DNA of 64,000 nt, from NCBI GenBank assembly GCA_026874595.1, contig CM049317.1:35368901-35432900 (forward strand), written 5' to 3'. This document shows positions 12,411-25,002 of this stretch, in pieces. The stretch is from Sipunculus nudus (lineage: Eukaryota; Annelida; Sipuncula; Golfingiida; Sipunculidae). A program made the position numbers and the translations under genes. The notes under the pieces are model-generated. The model was not told the origin of the DNA. It searched no databases and saw nothing but the letters and a program-made list of their open reading frames with translations. Each line of letters starts with the position of its first letter. The stretch's first letter is position 1.

Positions 12411-14155
12411 ATATGTTTATATATATATTTATATTTATACAATTATGGTGGCTACACTAACTATAAGAGATCGCTTGCAATTCATTCTTTCTCATTGTCT
12501 ATATGTATACCCCCATACGGTTCAGTACAGTATACCATAATTCACATATCTAAAATTCTAAACACTGCTATACAGCGCCATAGATCTCAGTATTGACAAT
12601 CTATTGAATTGAGACATACAATGAACATATCAAATTCGGCAGGAAGGTAGAGACCTTGGGTTCCTAAAATAGATAATATGGCCAATCATTATTTTATATT
12701 ACGGTAAATTAAAAAATCTAGATGTAGTCGGACAATGGTCCTCAGAGGGCCCCGTATTTCTAGTAACAAGCTGGACTAGTTTATATACGGGAAATAAGTT
12801 TAGTTGTTTGTTTTTAAATATGACTGACCGACAGGTTTTTCTCATTATGCTTGAGGAAACAAAAATCCTACTCCTTCAAATCATTTTGAAAGAGGATATG
12901 TCTGAAAAAAAATTGTGTGCAAGACAAACTCACGGATTGTACTCTGTCGGCCATATTGGAATTCCGACAGGTGTGTAATTCTATAGGTCTTGAGTAACAA
13001 ATCATCCCTGAGTAAGAGAAAAACCAAGTATGTTCTTGTTGAGATATCGCGCGCGACAGAAAGCATCACGGACGGAAGTACGGATGAACTGACGGACGGA
13101 TCACTGACACGGTGAGCACTATAGGGCACCGCTCTTCAAGCGGGGCCCTTAATATTCCTGATATTTCCTTTGTACATTTCATCGCTTTATTACCTCATAT
13201 GTATCCATGTTTTCTTCTGTGACGTTATAAGATCCTTCTAACCTTATGTCGTGCGCACTTCCGCTTGATACCTGTTAAATTGAAATACGAAAATGTCATT
13301 TGTCAATTCAAATGCTGCTCGTAGATGAAACATGCACTCAACAAAAAGCAAACGGCTAATATCCTTCCGCATACGTTCCTACACTGTGACACGGTGATAT
13401 TGATATAACGTATATCTAAGGCGTTGATGTCCAGATGAGTTCTTAGGTCTATCGGGTTTCCTTATGCACGATTAATAAATGGACCACGTTTAAAGTTCCT
13501 ATGATTTGGCTCCTCAACCATCGGGGGGGGGACACATATTGTTTAGCGTATCGTCGTCCGAATATCAAAAAGAATAGCATGGATAGAGCACTGTTTATTA
13601 TACTTAACTTAAAATGTCTTTTGAAGTAGGTAGATAGGCCACTGTGGCAACATACCAAAGGCCATTTTTCACATTTTATACTACCTGGTTAAAACATTGT
13701 TTAAACAATAACATAACAAATAACATAACCTTTAAAAACCCATTGATTTTTCGTGAAATATGACAAAAATTGTTCCACCAAAATCTCAGATGAGTTCTTA
13801 AACTGGCGACCTTTAGCTTAATCTTAAGGTCAAATCTTCAGAATTCTTGGATTTTGGTGAACACCATAACTTCTTTTCCTCACATTTTACGGATGGGGAC
13901 CCATAGGGAGAGGAAAAAATTTCGGGTTTCCAGCAACAAAAAAAAAGTGGTCATGATGTATTAAGAGATTCAGAGATCATATCACTGTATGACAAAAAAG
14001 TACACCAGAGTAACAGATTAATTACCTTGCCATGTTAAGCTGTGAAAAAATTGAGAAAATAATATTCTACAGATCAGCTGACTCTGATGTACTTGTACTC
14101 AATAAAACATCATGAACCAAAAGTTTTAACTAATATAATTAAAAAAATGCTTTAC

Positions 14156-14408
14156 CTTAGAATCATGTTTCCCTCTTTCGTTAGAGTCAGAAGAACCATC
14201 GAAAGCTTTGCTCGAGTTTTCTGATTTTCTTACAGGTATCTGTGTGTTTGGAACACGAAATACGAAGAGACAATGCTGGTGACATGGGGGTTATAGTATA
14301 AGAAATAATTTCATTATAAACCTCTCATCTTTGAAGCATTATAACTTTTTTCATTTATGAGAGACCCGGGAAAATTACCAGCACTCCTTCTGATTTCCAT
14401 TCAGGTAT
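14156..14408 (-). pseudogene. Modular small-exon family, truncated copy B2
   Basis: Near-exact copy of B1. Exon III 14156-14239 is intact in frame with both splice signals. Exon IV 14329-14408 lacks the start codon (ATA) and the GT donor (AT). Exons II, I, V and VI are absent. Confidence 0.6.
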
Positions 14409-14759
14409 CTCTGTGTTAGTGAAAATATGATTTAATGTAAGGCATAAGGAATAACATGAATAGTGAGATGTTCAAACAGCATGTGCATATAAAATACATT
14501 TACCAGTAAATACATACCTTTAATATTTATTATAAAATATAGTGCTATAGCTTTGAAACCTGTGACAAGTTTTAACTTTACAATTGACACTGTGATCATA
14601 TCTCTCTGATCATACTGGCATTTTTTCCATTATCGAAAAAGCTAATACATGATGCTCTCAAATAAAAAACCTAGAAACGTCGCATCTGAAATGGTGTAAT
14701 ATACTGAATCTCCAGACATTGGGCGTACACTCTTTTAAACACATTTTCAATTTAGCTTA

Positions 14760-16966
14760 AGGCCAAGTTCAAACAAATGGCCTGTAGGCCATGACGCTAA
14801 GCTGAATTAGACATACAAGCGATGCATGTATTAATTATTTATGCTTTGATCTGTTGTAAAATATTTGTTAATGAACGTTGAACAATGGATTGAATGACAT
14901 ACATCAAGACTTCTCAAAATCAATCTTTTTGTCCATAGGCCTAAGAACATAGGATATATCAGCCTTATTCAGGATTTCAAGATAATAGAAAAAGTGCCTC
15001 CCTTTATGGTTAGTCTCGATATCCAACTGCTACGATTTGTGTCCATCTAACATATTGCGTGCTAAATGCTCTTAGTAACCGTGACGAGATATCAGGATTC
15101 AAATGAATTTTGATAGGAACTTCCCTGGATCTTAATTTAATTAAAATATCCATATCCAACAGTAGCAATTTGAGTAAATATGATATTTAGAGTGCTCAAA
15201 TCATGTTTTGTCACATATTTTGCAGAATATTGGTCACGATAATCTTATTTCCGTTTTCCAAGGAACAATACATTGACCTGAATTTTTACATTAAGTAAGA
15301 TGTTTCTTTATTCAACAGTCAATATTATGGTCATGTGTGACTTTTAGGTACTAAAAATTAAGTTTTTGGCTCATAGCTCACATAATATAGGCATTCATAA
15401 GTTTATTTTAATTGTTGAAGATTTGCATAATATAGGCATTCATAAGTTTATTTTAAGTGTTGAAAATTTGCACAGGAACACGTTGAATATCAATTAAGAA
15501 GGTTCTACTTCAAACCGTAATGATCTGTGCCCATACGTTGTTTTTTTTTCAATAGCGCACAAAATACAGATCACTGTGGCCTTATTTCATTATTCATAGG
15601 AAACGTGCCAAGGACATCTATGGATTTATAATAGCAGGCTTTTGGTCCAAAAGTTAATTTTTATGAACTGCGTAACAGCCTTTGTGCTGGAGAGTAACTC
15701 GCAGAATCAAAGGCTCATTGATACAATTTTACCCTGTCTGAATGTGAACCCTACTCTGAATAATGTTTTTGGCCAGTACCTTGCAGAATATAGATCATCA
15801 TGACCTAATCTCAGCTTTCGAATGAGATATTTCCAAGATCTATCAGGATTTTCTGTAAAATGATTCTAGAGATAACGGATACGGTTTGTGCCCTGTCTGA
15901 GTGCCTTGTTTCTCAAAATAATGGTTTCGGCCCCTTACCTCACAGAATATAAGTCACCATGCCCAAATTCTAGGTTACAATGTTTACCCGGTTAAAAGAA
16001 GATCGGGCAGACGGACGGACAAAGGGTGGTTGGTACAGGGAAAGGTAGTCTCGTTCTATCTCTATTGAAAGGAGCTAGAAAAGGCTGGTTCCAAAATTTT
16101 TCCGGAGACAACCTCATGACATCATACACCATTCGGACCCCGTTTCGAATGGCCTGATTCTCAAAACACGTGTTGTGGGTCAGTTTTTCAGAGAACACTG
16201 CGATTCCCTACGTTTGAGCTTGCTGCGACATATATATACGGTTATATTATAATCTTTTGATACAAAAAAATAAATACTTTTACTGTTTATGCTGCATGTG
16301 GCCTGATCCTGGCTTCACTGAGGCAACGCTCACTATGAGTTGACATTGCATTTTAAACAAACCATCGATTATGTGTGTAGGCCTTTGAACACTTAATTTC
16401 ATCAAGCATGATTCGCGATAAATTAAATTTCGTACAGTTATTGATTCCATAGTATCAAACTGTATTATGAAGGGTTAGTAAAACTACACATATTTGATTG
16501 AAAAAATGCGTAATCCTTGGAATTCCGGAGCAACCTTATAAGCCATCATGCGTATAGCCTAGGCGTATATTTGATAATAATAATAATGATTATAATAGTA
16601 ATAAAAATAATAATAACAATGTTAATAATAATACTTTTTATTATTATTCCTATATTTTTTTATGAACAGCAATAGATAATTATATAGTTTATGATATAAA
16701 ATGTATTAGGAAATTGTTCATAACCAAATGAAATAACTTATATTGGCATATATTATTAACGATTAATAATTTATGTTCCATGAATGTGTTTTGTAAATCT
16801 ATTTACATGGAAATAAAATATAATCTTATAGGTACCCATTTTAAATAAAGCAGAATATATGTATTATATATAATTATAATGTAATATATTATAAAGTACA
16901 TCGTTCGTATCCATTTTAAATTAATCTACAAATATATATATTTGTAAATAACAGTATGTATGTATG

Positions 16967-17007
<41 letters not shown>

Positions 17008-17477
17008 TTATTTATTCCATCCCATATCGTTCTATTCTCATTGACCGCATTAACGACCTAGTTAATCCTAAATGTGCTCATACCTTACACTGAGTATTGA
17101 GAAATAATTAAAATGTAGAAATGAAACCTGCATAGGGGAAATCCTATACATTGTTTAGCTTTATCAGATAGGTCGCTGTCGGTTTACTCCTATACTAGTT
17201 CAGTCTGCGTTTATATTGTTTGCTGTTGTGCGACCAGGATGGAGTCAGCGCGAATTGGATGTGCCTATGCCTCTACATGCGTGACCTCACGACAATGTAC
17301 TTTGGACTTATTCGTGACAATAAATAACCACTGATATTCTATTCACAGTTTTTTCAAAATGTCTTGTTCAATGGCTTTCGTGCACCTAAACTGCAACATA
17401 TTATGTTAAATATGTATTCAGTAGGTTTTCAAATGCCTTTAGTGTAATTATGGGTTAATCGTTAGGCATTACGTATA
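14760..17477. repeat. Unit 2 copy of the subrepeat block, upstream region and AT-rich spacer
   Basis: Parallel to 4990-7709 with small differences. A (TA)n at 16970-17002 is longer than in unit 1. The 45 bp duplication recurs at about 15382-15471. No gene found. Confidence 0.6.
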
Positions 17478-17910
17478 TAGTGGTTGGCTTCATATTCGCG
17501 AGGCAGAAATTTCGCGATTTCTCCATTTTTAATTTGTTTCGCGAGGGTTTCATTTTCGCGATCTAACCAGAACCTATATCAAATCTTTGGTAAATCCATA
17601 CCTGTGTGTATTATAAAATGAAAATAAGTCATGAGTTCGTGGTATTCTTCTCATATAACGATGGGCCCGTATACACAGCACAGGTAGTTTAGTTCAAATT
17701 TAAGGTAACGTTTTCCCTCTACCTGTATGGATGTAACTTATTATAAAATTTCTTACTGTTATAACCTATTCCCATACAAGTATTGGCTACACTAAATATG
17801 AAAGACACACTGAATCGGCCAATTATTCCCGAGGGCTTCATTTTCGCGATTATTTTCCATTCGCGAATATTGCGAAATTAAAACCCTCGCGAACAAAAAG
17901 GCAACCACAG
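17478..17910. mobile_element. Second copy of the 430 bp TA-flanked MITE
   Basis: Same insertion point and sequence as 7710-8142, so it was copied with the tandem unit and is not an independent insertion. Ends tagtggttggc and gcaaccacag with TA on both sides. Confidence 0.75.
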
Positions 17911-18187
17911 TATGTACATGTATATTTATTTTTATCATGAATAAATATTTATAACAGAATTGTTTTCTTTTCAACTACACACAAAAAACATGCATAACAA
18001 GGGTCAAGGAAAAGTTGAACATTTTTTGTATAGTTCATATTAAAGATATGCGATTAATATGCACTGATACACATTAAAAATCGGCGTGTTATATGCAACC
18101 TAGGTAAGAGATTAAAAAATACGACCACCCCCTAATTAGGCCCACTATGCTCAGTCCCAGGGTGGTCGTAATTGAGGGGTTCCACTG

Positions 18188-18224
<37 letters not shown>

Positions 18225-18767
18225 TCCAAATAAAATATATTTTTATTTAAAAGCATAGCCCTGTATGTATGTACAAACACAACTAGACAAAGGACAAAGT
18301 AATGTAAGATCTATAGGCCTGAGGGGCTCCTACTGATATAAATGCTTTAGGTTTCACATTGCTTAAGTTGAAATCTTTTAGGCTTTGAGATTGTAATCCT
18401 GAAGCGTGCACATTAAACAGTGGAACGTCATAATGTTTGGAGACCGGAAATAGAACATATCTCAAGCTAACGCAAGTTCACGCATTTTGTAAAATGACTT
18501 ACGCTACCTATTGCTCAGGTGACTTTAAGTAATCTGAGATAAACAAACATGATGGCGCATCCACACTTACACATGTGAACAATTTTAAAGAAATCCGTCA
18601 ATTAATAAATGTTATCAATATCTTTACGTGTAAAAAATAAAATATTATCAGAGAATTATGATGTTTTCTAGAATTTGTACAAAACATTAAATGAATAAAG
18701 GATACATCCGTTCCCATGGAAATGTTAACTGCCACAATTCAAATAAAATTGATTCTATAACAAATTT

Positions 18768-21112
18768 CTATGCTTCCGCACAAAGAGAACGAAATTTGTT
18801 CATCCGTTTCAGAATGCCCTCAGCCACAGTAAAGTAAAATAGTCGCCTTTCTCTAATAGAAGACAACATATCTTTGGTAAACCCGATTTTCACGACCTTC
18901 CTTTCATAAGGCTTAGTCCTCCATCCATATTTATGTGCTCTAATGTCATGAGGAAAATCAGTGAACACTTTTTTTAAGTCATCACCTTACAAAATTTGTC
19001 TACGGTGGTCGTGCAACTACTGTATTGAAACCGTAGGATTGAGACTTTCAGTCTGAGGATACAAATAAAAGACGAATACCGGTTTTACAATGAGAGGACA
19101 CAAAAGTAACTGCTTTTTAATTCTGATCAAGGTCTCTAATGACATATAGAATAATAAAGCCACCCTTCTTCCTAGAAATTATATATTTTCATTGAAAATA
19201 TGTCATAGTCATACCTTGGACGCATATCTGGATTTTCTGTCTACGATGGGACAATCTTCTGTCGACTTGTTAACACACTGCCCAGTTATCTGTATTTTCC
19301 AAAAAGGAACGGGTGAAAGAGTACGTTGCACCTACGGTCAACAGCATGATCAAAATGGCTTTGATAGTATTTTAGCCAAAATCTCCGTATGCACAAAATG
19401 CCCCTAACAAAGACCAAAATTTTGAAGATTTTTATCCATATCAGTCAATTAATTGACGTTAGGGTTTTTTTCTCATTTTCACGCATTATTTCTGATTATC
19501 TTTCTTGTTCCGGTGTATTAAATTCAAAATGAAGAGATATTTCTGGATATATGTGTGTAAAAGTATTTTCAACATATACCACTCACCCCTGAGGTATCTT
19601 TCCCTTTATCACTGATGCCAGACGGGGCCTTGAACATTTCATGGTACATCAGGAAATAGACATATAAATATAATTTTACTTCTGATTAAAGTGTTTAAGG
19701 AGGTTAAATAAATTGCAAACTATTCAAAAAGCCGGCATATATAAGAATGTTACATCGTCAAAGAATCTGTGTGTTTGGTATTTGCTTTATGCGATATCTT
19801 GGCCCATTAAGACGATATATGAACAAAATTGAATATTGGATTATCATATCTTTCGTGCTATCAAATAAAGCATATTTTTAATCCTTATTACAATTCCAAG
19901 AGAAAGATTCTTTTCAGAGTTTATTTTCGCAAATAACCTCAGAATTTTTATTATCTTAACTAGTCAATATTCTCATGTGATTATAATAAGTATTCCCTTT
20001 GGTGAATCTCTTGAGTTTCCATTGAGGGTGGAAGAAACTGGTAAAATGTCTCTTAGCTCTCTAAATTTTTTTGGCTGTTTGAAGTTAAGAGAAACACGAA
20101 GGAAAAGAAAGTAGGTTGCCCATTGAGAAAAAGAATATATATGTGTGTGTGTGTGTGTGTAGAAATATATATAAATGAAGTATATAATACCCTGTGGAAT
20201 AAAAAAAAGGGTAATGGATAGTACACTGTTTATTAGACTTAACCTTAAATGCCTTTGAGCTAAATAGGTCTTTATGGCAACATAACAATGGCCGTTTTCT
20301 ACATTGTTAGAATTTCCACTACCTCCACTATTGAGTGGTTTGAACATTGTTTAAAACCATAGTCCAAATAACATAACCCTTGAACCTGCCAATATTTTTT
20401 CGAGAAATTTGACATATAAATTTTTCCATCAAAACCTGAGATGAGTTCGTTAATTGTTGACCTTCCGCTTCATCTTCAAGATCAAATCTTAAGAATTCTA
20501 GAATATTTGTGAACTCCATAATTACGTTTTCTCCACATTTTAAGGAATGGGATCCCTAGCCAGGGGAAACATATATGTGTTTTGTAGCAGCAAAACAAAC
20601 TCATTCTTGTTTACATATGCCTTGAATTTTATAAACATTTTAAGTAGTCATGATGTATTTAGTGATTCAGAAATAATAACATTCACCGTATAACGAAAAT
20701 GTACACAAGAAAAACAGATCAATTACCTAACCATGTTAAGCTTGGGAAATATTGAGAAAATAATATTCTACAGGTCAACTGACTTGAGGGTGAACGTGTT
20801 TCTAAAAAATCATAAACCAAAAGCATGAGCCACTAATATAATTTTTAAAAAATGTTTTACCTTAGAAGTTTGCTTCCCTCTTTCGTTGGAGTCAGAATAA
20901 CCTGCGTAAGCACTGCTCCAGTTTTCTGGTTTTCTCACGGGTATCTGTGTGTTTGGAACACGAAATACGAAGAGTCAATACTGGTGACATGTGGTTGTGG
21001 AATAAGAAATAAATTCCTTATAAACCTCTCACCTTTGAAGCATGATAACTATTTTCATTCATGACAGATCCAAGGGAATAACCAGCAATCCTTCTGATCT
21101 CCTTTCAGGTGC
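18768..21112 (-). CDS. Modular small-exon family gene, copy A3
   Basis: Exons in transcription order: IV 21033-21112, III 20861-20944, II 19997-20074, decayed I from 19587, V 19215-19289, VI 18768-19052 (phase-0 stop at 19017-19019). Unlike A1 and A2, the exon II donor is GG, not GT (CCAAAG|GGAATA), so II is probably skipped or retained with the intron. Because all exons are phase 0, skipping II and I still leaves IV-III-V-VI in frame. The 66-codon second frame in exon VI is present (18768-18968). Either a shorter isoform or an early pseudogene. Confidence 0.5.
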
Positions 21113-21950
21113 CTCTATGTTGCTTTTAAAAATAATGATTTGATGTAAGGCATGAGGAATAACATAAATAGGGAGATGTTCAAACTGCATGGGCATTTTA
21201 AATAGACTTTACCAGTTAATACACACATTTCAAATTTTTTACGATTGCTATAGCTTTGAAACCTATGACGAGTTTTATCTTTAAATTTGCCAATGTGATA
21301 ATATCTCTCTGATCATACTGGCATTATCATACCATTCACGGGAAAAAGCTCTCAATAAAATTACTAGAAACGTAGCATCTGAGATAGTGTAGTACACCGA
21401 ATCACCAGACGTTTGGCGTACACACTTCAAAACACATATTCACGTATTGCTAAACGCAAAGTTTAAACATGTGCCCTGTGGGCCATCACGCTAAGCTAGA
21501 TTAGACATACAAGGATGAATATTTTAGTTATTAATGCCTTGTTATGTTGTAAAAATATTTGTTATGGAACGTTGAACAGAGGATAGAATGACATACATCA
21601 AGAGTTCTCAAAATCAATTCTTTTTATCAATATGCCTTAGATAATAAAGTATATTCGACCTTATTTAAGGTTTCAAAGAGGATTTTATGAGTGACTCCCT
21701 AGATGTTAAGTTTTTTTGTCCAATTGTAACTTATACGGTGCTAAAAGCTCCTAGTCACAGTGACCAGATATCTAGTTTCTCATGAATGTTTACAGGGACG
21801 TCCCTGGATTTTAATCAAATTAAAATGTCCATTTCTATCCGTAGCAATTTGTGCAAATATGATATATACGGTGCTCAAACCATATTTTTTCGTATATTTT
21901 GCAGAATATAGGTCATGATGACCCTATTTCGGTCGTCAAAGAAACAAATA
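19527..21950. repeat. Third, partial copy of the tandem unit (A3 half only)
   Basis: Follows units 1 and 2 until about 21950. There units 1 and 2 pass into a (TA)n-rich spacer and the B copy, while this copy continues into sequence shared with the other family members (compare 27795 onward). It therefore keeps the older arrangement, and units 1 and 2 carry the rearranged A/B junction. Confidence 0.9.
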
Positions 21951-22793
21951 GAATTTTTACGTTAAGCAAGATGTTTCTTGATCCAACAGTTAAGATCATG
22001 GCCATATCTGACTTTTTGGGTACTCAAAATTAGGTTTTCCGCTCAGAGCTCACATAATATAGGCAATCTTTAGTTAATATAATTGTTTAAGATTCTGCCA
22101 AGACCTCCTTGAATTTTAAGTTAGAAGGTTTTACTACAAACCATTATGATCTGTGCCCATCTATTGGGGGTTCTTTCTATAGCGCACATGATGTAGATTA
22201 CAGCGACCTTATTTCAGGATTCAAAGGAGACCTCCAAAGGACCTCAATGGATTTTATAATAGCTGGTTCTAAAACAGTAAAGTTTTGTTTAATGCGTGAC
22301 AGCCTATGTGCAGGAGAGTAACTCGCAAAATCTAAGGCATCTATCTAATTGATACCATTTGTGTCCTGTCTGAATGGCCTGTTTCTCAAAACACGTGTTG
22401 TAGGTCAGTTTTTTACAGAACACTGCGTTTCCCTACGTTTGAGCTTGCTGCAACATGAATAGAATGGTTATATTATAACATTTTGATACAAATTATCAAT
22501 ATGTTTTCCTGTTTATGCTGCATGTGGCTTGATCCTGGCCTCACTGTGGCTACGCTCACTATGAGTTGTCATTGCTTTGTAAACAAACCATCAATTATGT
22601 GTGTAGGCTTGAACTTAAGATTTCATCAAGCATTCAAGGAAAATTATATTTTGGTGTTGTTTTCATTCTGTAGAATCAAACTGTATTATGAAGGATAAGT
22701 AAAACTACACATTTATTGTGTTAAAAAATGCGTTATCCTTGGATTTTGAAGCAAGCTAATTAATCATCGTGCGTATAGCCTAGGCTTTTATTT

Positions 22794-22849
<56 letters not shown>

Positions 22850-22980
22850 TAATAATCATAATGTAAGTAACAATAGTAAAACTATTTTTCCTATGTTTTA
22901 TTATGAAGAGTAAAATTTAATAAACAACATTCACCTAAGGATAGGGTCGCATTTCGTGAAACAGTCTGTCGTGAATTCAC
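21113..22980. other. Upstream region of A3: subrepeats and AT-rich DNA
   Basis: 150 bp-type subrepeats to about 22390 (ataatataggc, gcgaccttatttcagg, tggattttataatagc). The region then holds the conserved segment at 22430-22760 shared by all copies and (ATA)n at 22796-22848. The plus-strand open stretches at 22109-22321 and 22483-22698 lie in these repeats and are not kept in other copies. No gene supported. Confidence 0.5.
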
Positions 22981-22984
22981 AGTG

Positions 22985-22990
22985 TTGTTT

Positions 22991-23041
<51 letters not shown>

Positions 23042-23837
23042 TCAATCACATATTGTTCTATCCTCATTATTCCAAATAACGACCTAGTCAATCCTAAATG
23101 TGCTCATACCTTACACTGAGTATTGAGAAGTGAGTAAAATGTATAAATAAAGCTTGTATAGGGGAAATCCTGATCATTGTCTCGCCTTATCGGATAGATC
23201 GCTGTCAGTTCAGCTGGTACAGTCTGCATTTAAATTGATTGCTGTTGTGAGACCATACCTCGGAAACCGCTCTCCTTGAAGGAGAAAGTGGCGTTAATCA
23301 AGGCAGCAACCCGAGGATGCAGTCAGCGCCAATTGGCTGTACCCGTGCCTCTACATGCATGACTTCACGACAAACTACTTTGGACTCCTTCGTAAAGAAT
23401 TAACATTCACTGATATTCTATTCACAGTACTTTCAAAATTTCAAGTTCCATGATTTTTATGCACCTATACTACTACGTATTATGTTCAATATTTATTTTA
23501 TAGGTTTTCGTATTGAATTTACTGTAATTATGGGTCAATCGTCAGGCACTACGTATGTGTACATGTATATCTATATGTTTATCATATATATCATATATAT
23601 AAAAATATTTAAATTAAATTATTGTTTTTAATTGCACACAAAATATTCATAACAAGGGCATTGAAAAGAAAACATTTCGTGTTAATTCACATTAAAGATA
23701 TGCGAATAATACGCACTGATACACATTAAAAATCGGCGTGTTATATGAACCCAAGGTAAGTGATTCACAAATACGACCACTCTAAAATTACGACCACTTT
23801 GCACAGTCCCCAGGAAGGTCGTAATTTTTGGGTTTGA

Positions 23838-23893
<56 letters not shown>

Positions 23894-23966
23894 CAAATAA
23901 ATATATTTTTATTTAAAATATATTTAAATAATAAAAGCATAGCTTTGTATATATATATATAAATAA

Positions 23967-24000
<34 letters not shown>
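22985..24000. other. Gene C downstream spacer with (TA)n
   Basis: (TA)n at 22991-23037, 23844-23890 and 23949-24000. 23040-23560 matches 7260-7700, and the MITE seen at 7710 is absent here, giving its empty site. 23770-23845 is a MITE end fragment (tacgaccac and cagtccccagg). No gene found. Confidence 0.5.
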
Positions 24001-24006
<6 letters not shown>

Positions 24007-24425
24007 CGAAATTCCACCACACTAAGCGAATACATTTGGAAAATAAAGGACTTAAATGTGCAATATACCATACAATGGAAGATAATCAGCAAAGCCAGAG
24101 CGTACTCCACATCATTCCATGTTCGGAAGAAAAGTACTTTATTATTCATAAACCCTTATTATGCACTCTCAACAAAAGAAATGAAATCGCAGCGACATGC
24201 AGGCACAGGTCAAAGCACCTGCTGACCAACTACAAATCCCCTGGATCAAGTATAAGGAGCCCCGACAAGACCACTCAGTGTTCCTGACGAGTGAGGGCCC
24301 GTAAGGGCCCTTACGAAACAGAGCTGTCGAACACAAGTAAGTGTGTTTAAGTCCTGAAATATATGTATTACATCTCCTTGTATTAGTTGAGCACTTTAAA
24401 ACCCCATGGTTTTGTAACAATCTGG
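24001..24425 (+). pseudogene. Penelope-like element, 5'-truncated 3' fragment
   Basis: Begins abruptly at a (TA)n tract inside the GIY-YIG endonuclease region: frame fragments [18 protein letters not shown] and YTIQWKIISKARAYST match 55567-55680. A deletion and frameshift after ARAYST break it. Its 3' non-coding part, including a hammerhead ribozyme, matches the tail of the larger element at 53731-56006. Truncation from the 5' side is usual for target-primed insertions. It sits between gene C's last exon and the upstream spacer. Confidence 0.8.
24278..24334 (+). ncRNA. Type I hammerhead ribozyme in Penelope-like tail (copy 1)
   Basis: Core CTGACGA at 24284-24290, GAAA at 24315-24318 and cleavage triplet GTC at 24326-24328. 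Stem I: GTGTTC (24278-24283) pairs with GAACAC (24329-24334), 6 perfect bp. Stem II: GTGAGGGCCC pairs with GGGCCCTTAC around loop GTAA, with one wobble pair. Stem III is short, ACAG/CTGT with a 2 nt loop AG. Hammerheads with short stem III are known in Penelope-like elements and retrozymes. Predicted cleavage after 24328. Confidence 0.85.

Positions 24426-24492
<67 letters not shown>
24421..24492. repeat. Microsatellites (TA)n and (GA)n
   Basis: (TA)n at 24426-24452 passes directly into (GA)n at 24453-24491. Open frames across this stretch (SLSLSL and YIYIYI) are artefacts of the simple repeat. Confidence 0.95.
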
Positions 24493-24494
<2 letters not shown>

Positions 24495-25002
24495 AACCCC
24501 AAAATTAGGACCTTCCTTGGGACTGAGCAAAGTGGAGCACAACTAGACAATAGAAGGTAAGACCCGGGGGCTGTAGTGAGCTGAGCTAAATAAATGTGAC
24601 CCACAGTTACACACGTGCACAATTTTAAATAAAGACGTCTAAAAATAAATGTGATTAATATCTATACGTGAAACAAAGAAAATACTAACAGAGAAATGTG
24701 ATATTTTCTGAGATTGTTATAAAATTTTAAATGAATAAAGGATAAATCCGTTCCATTGGAAATGTTTATTGCCACAATTTAATATAACCAATATCTATGC
24801 TTCCGCAAAAAAGAAAGAAATAATTTGTTCATCCGTCTTTGAATGCTCACAGCCACAGCAAAGTATCATCAGTTGCCGGTCTCTTATAGAAGGCAAAATA
24901 TATTTGGTAAACCCGATTTCACGACCCCCCTTTAAATAAGCCTGGTCCTCTCACCTTTATCTATATACTAAAATCAGTGAAAACAATGTTTTAGTCATTA
25001 CT

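Larger units (their letters stand above)
9766..19526. repeat. Higher-order tandem unit 2 (A2+B2)
   Basis: Second copy of the 9.76 kb unit. Examples of differences from unit 1: the G run at about 3765 (14 G) is 8 G at 13525; the (TA)n at 12233 is longer; base changes occur at 10599 and 15031. All exon-like segments are unchanged in frame relative to unit 1. Confidence 0.95.

Noticed and set aside
24169-24622. Open frames with SLSLSL and YIYIYI
   Set aside because: Simple (GA)n and (TA)n repeats antisense to the Penelope-like fragment.
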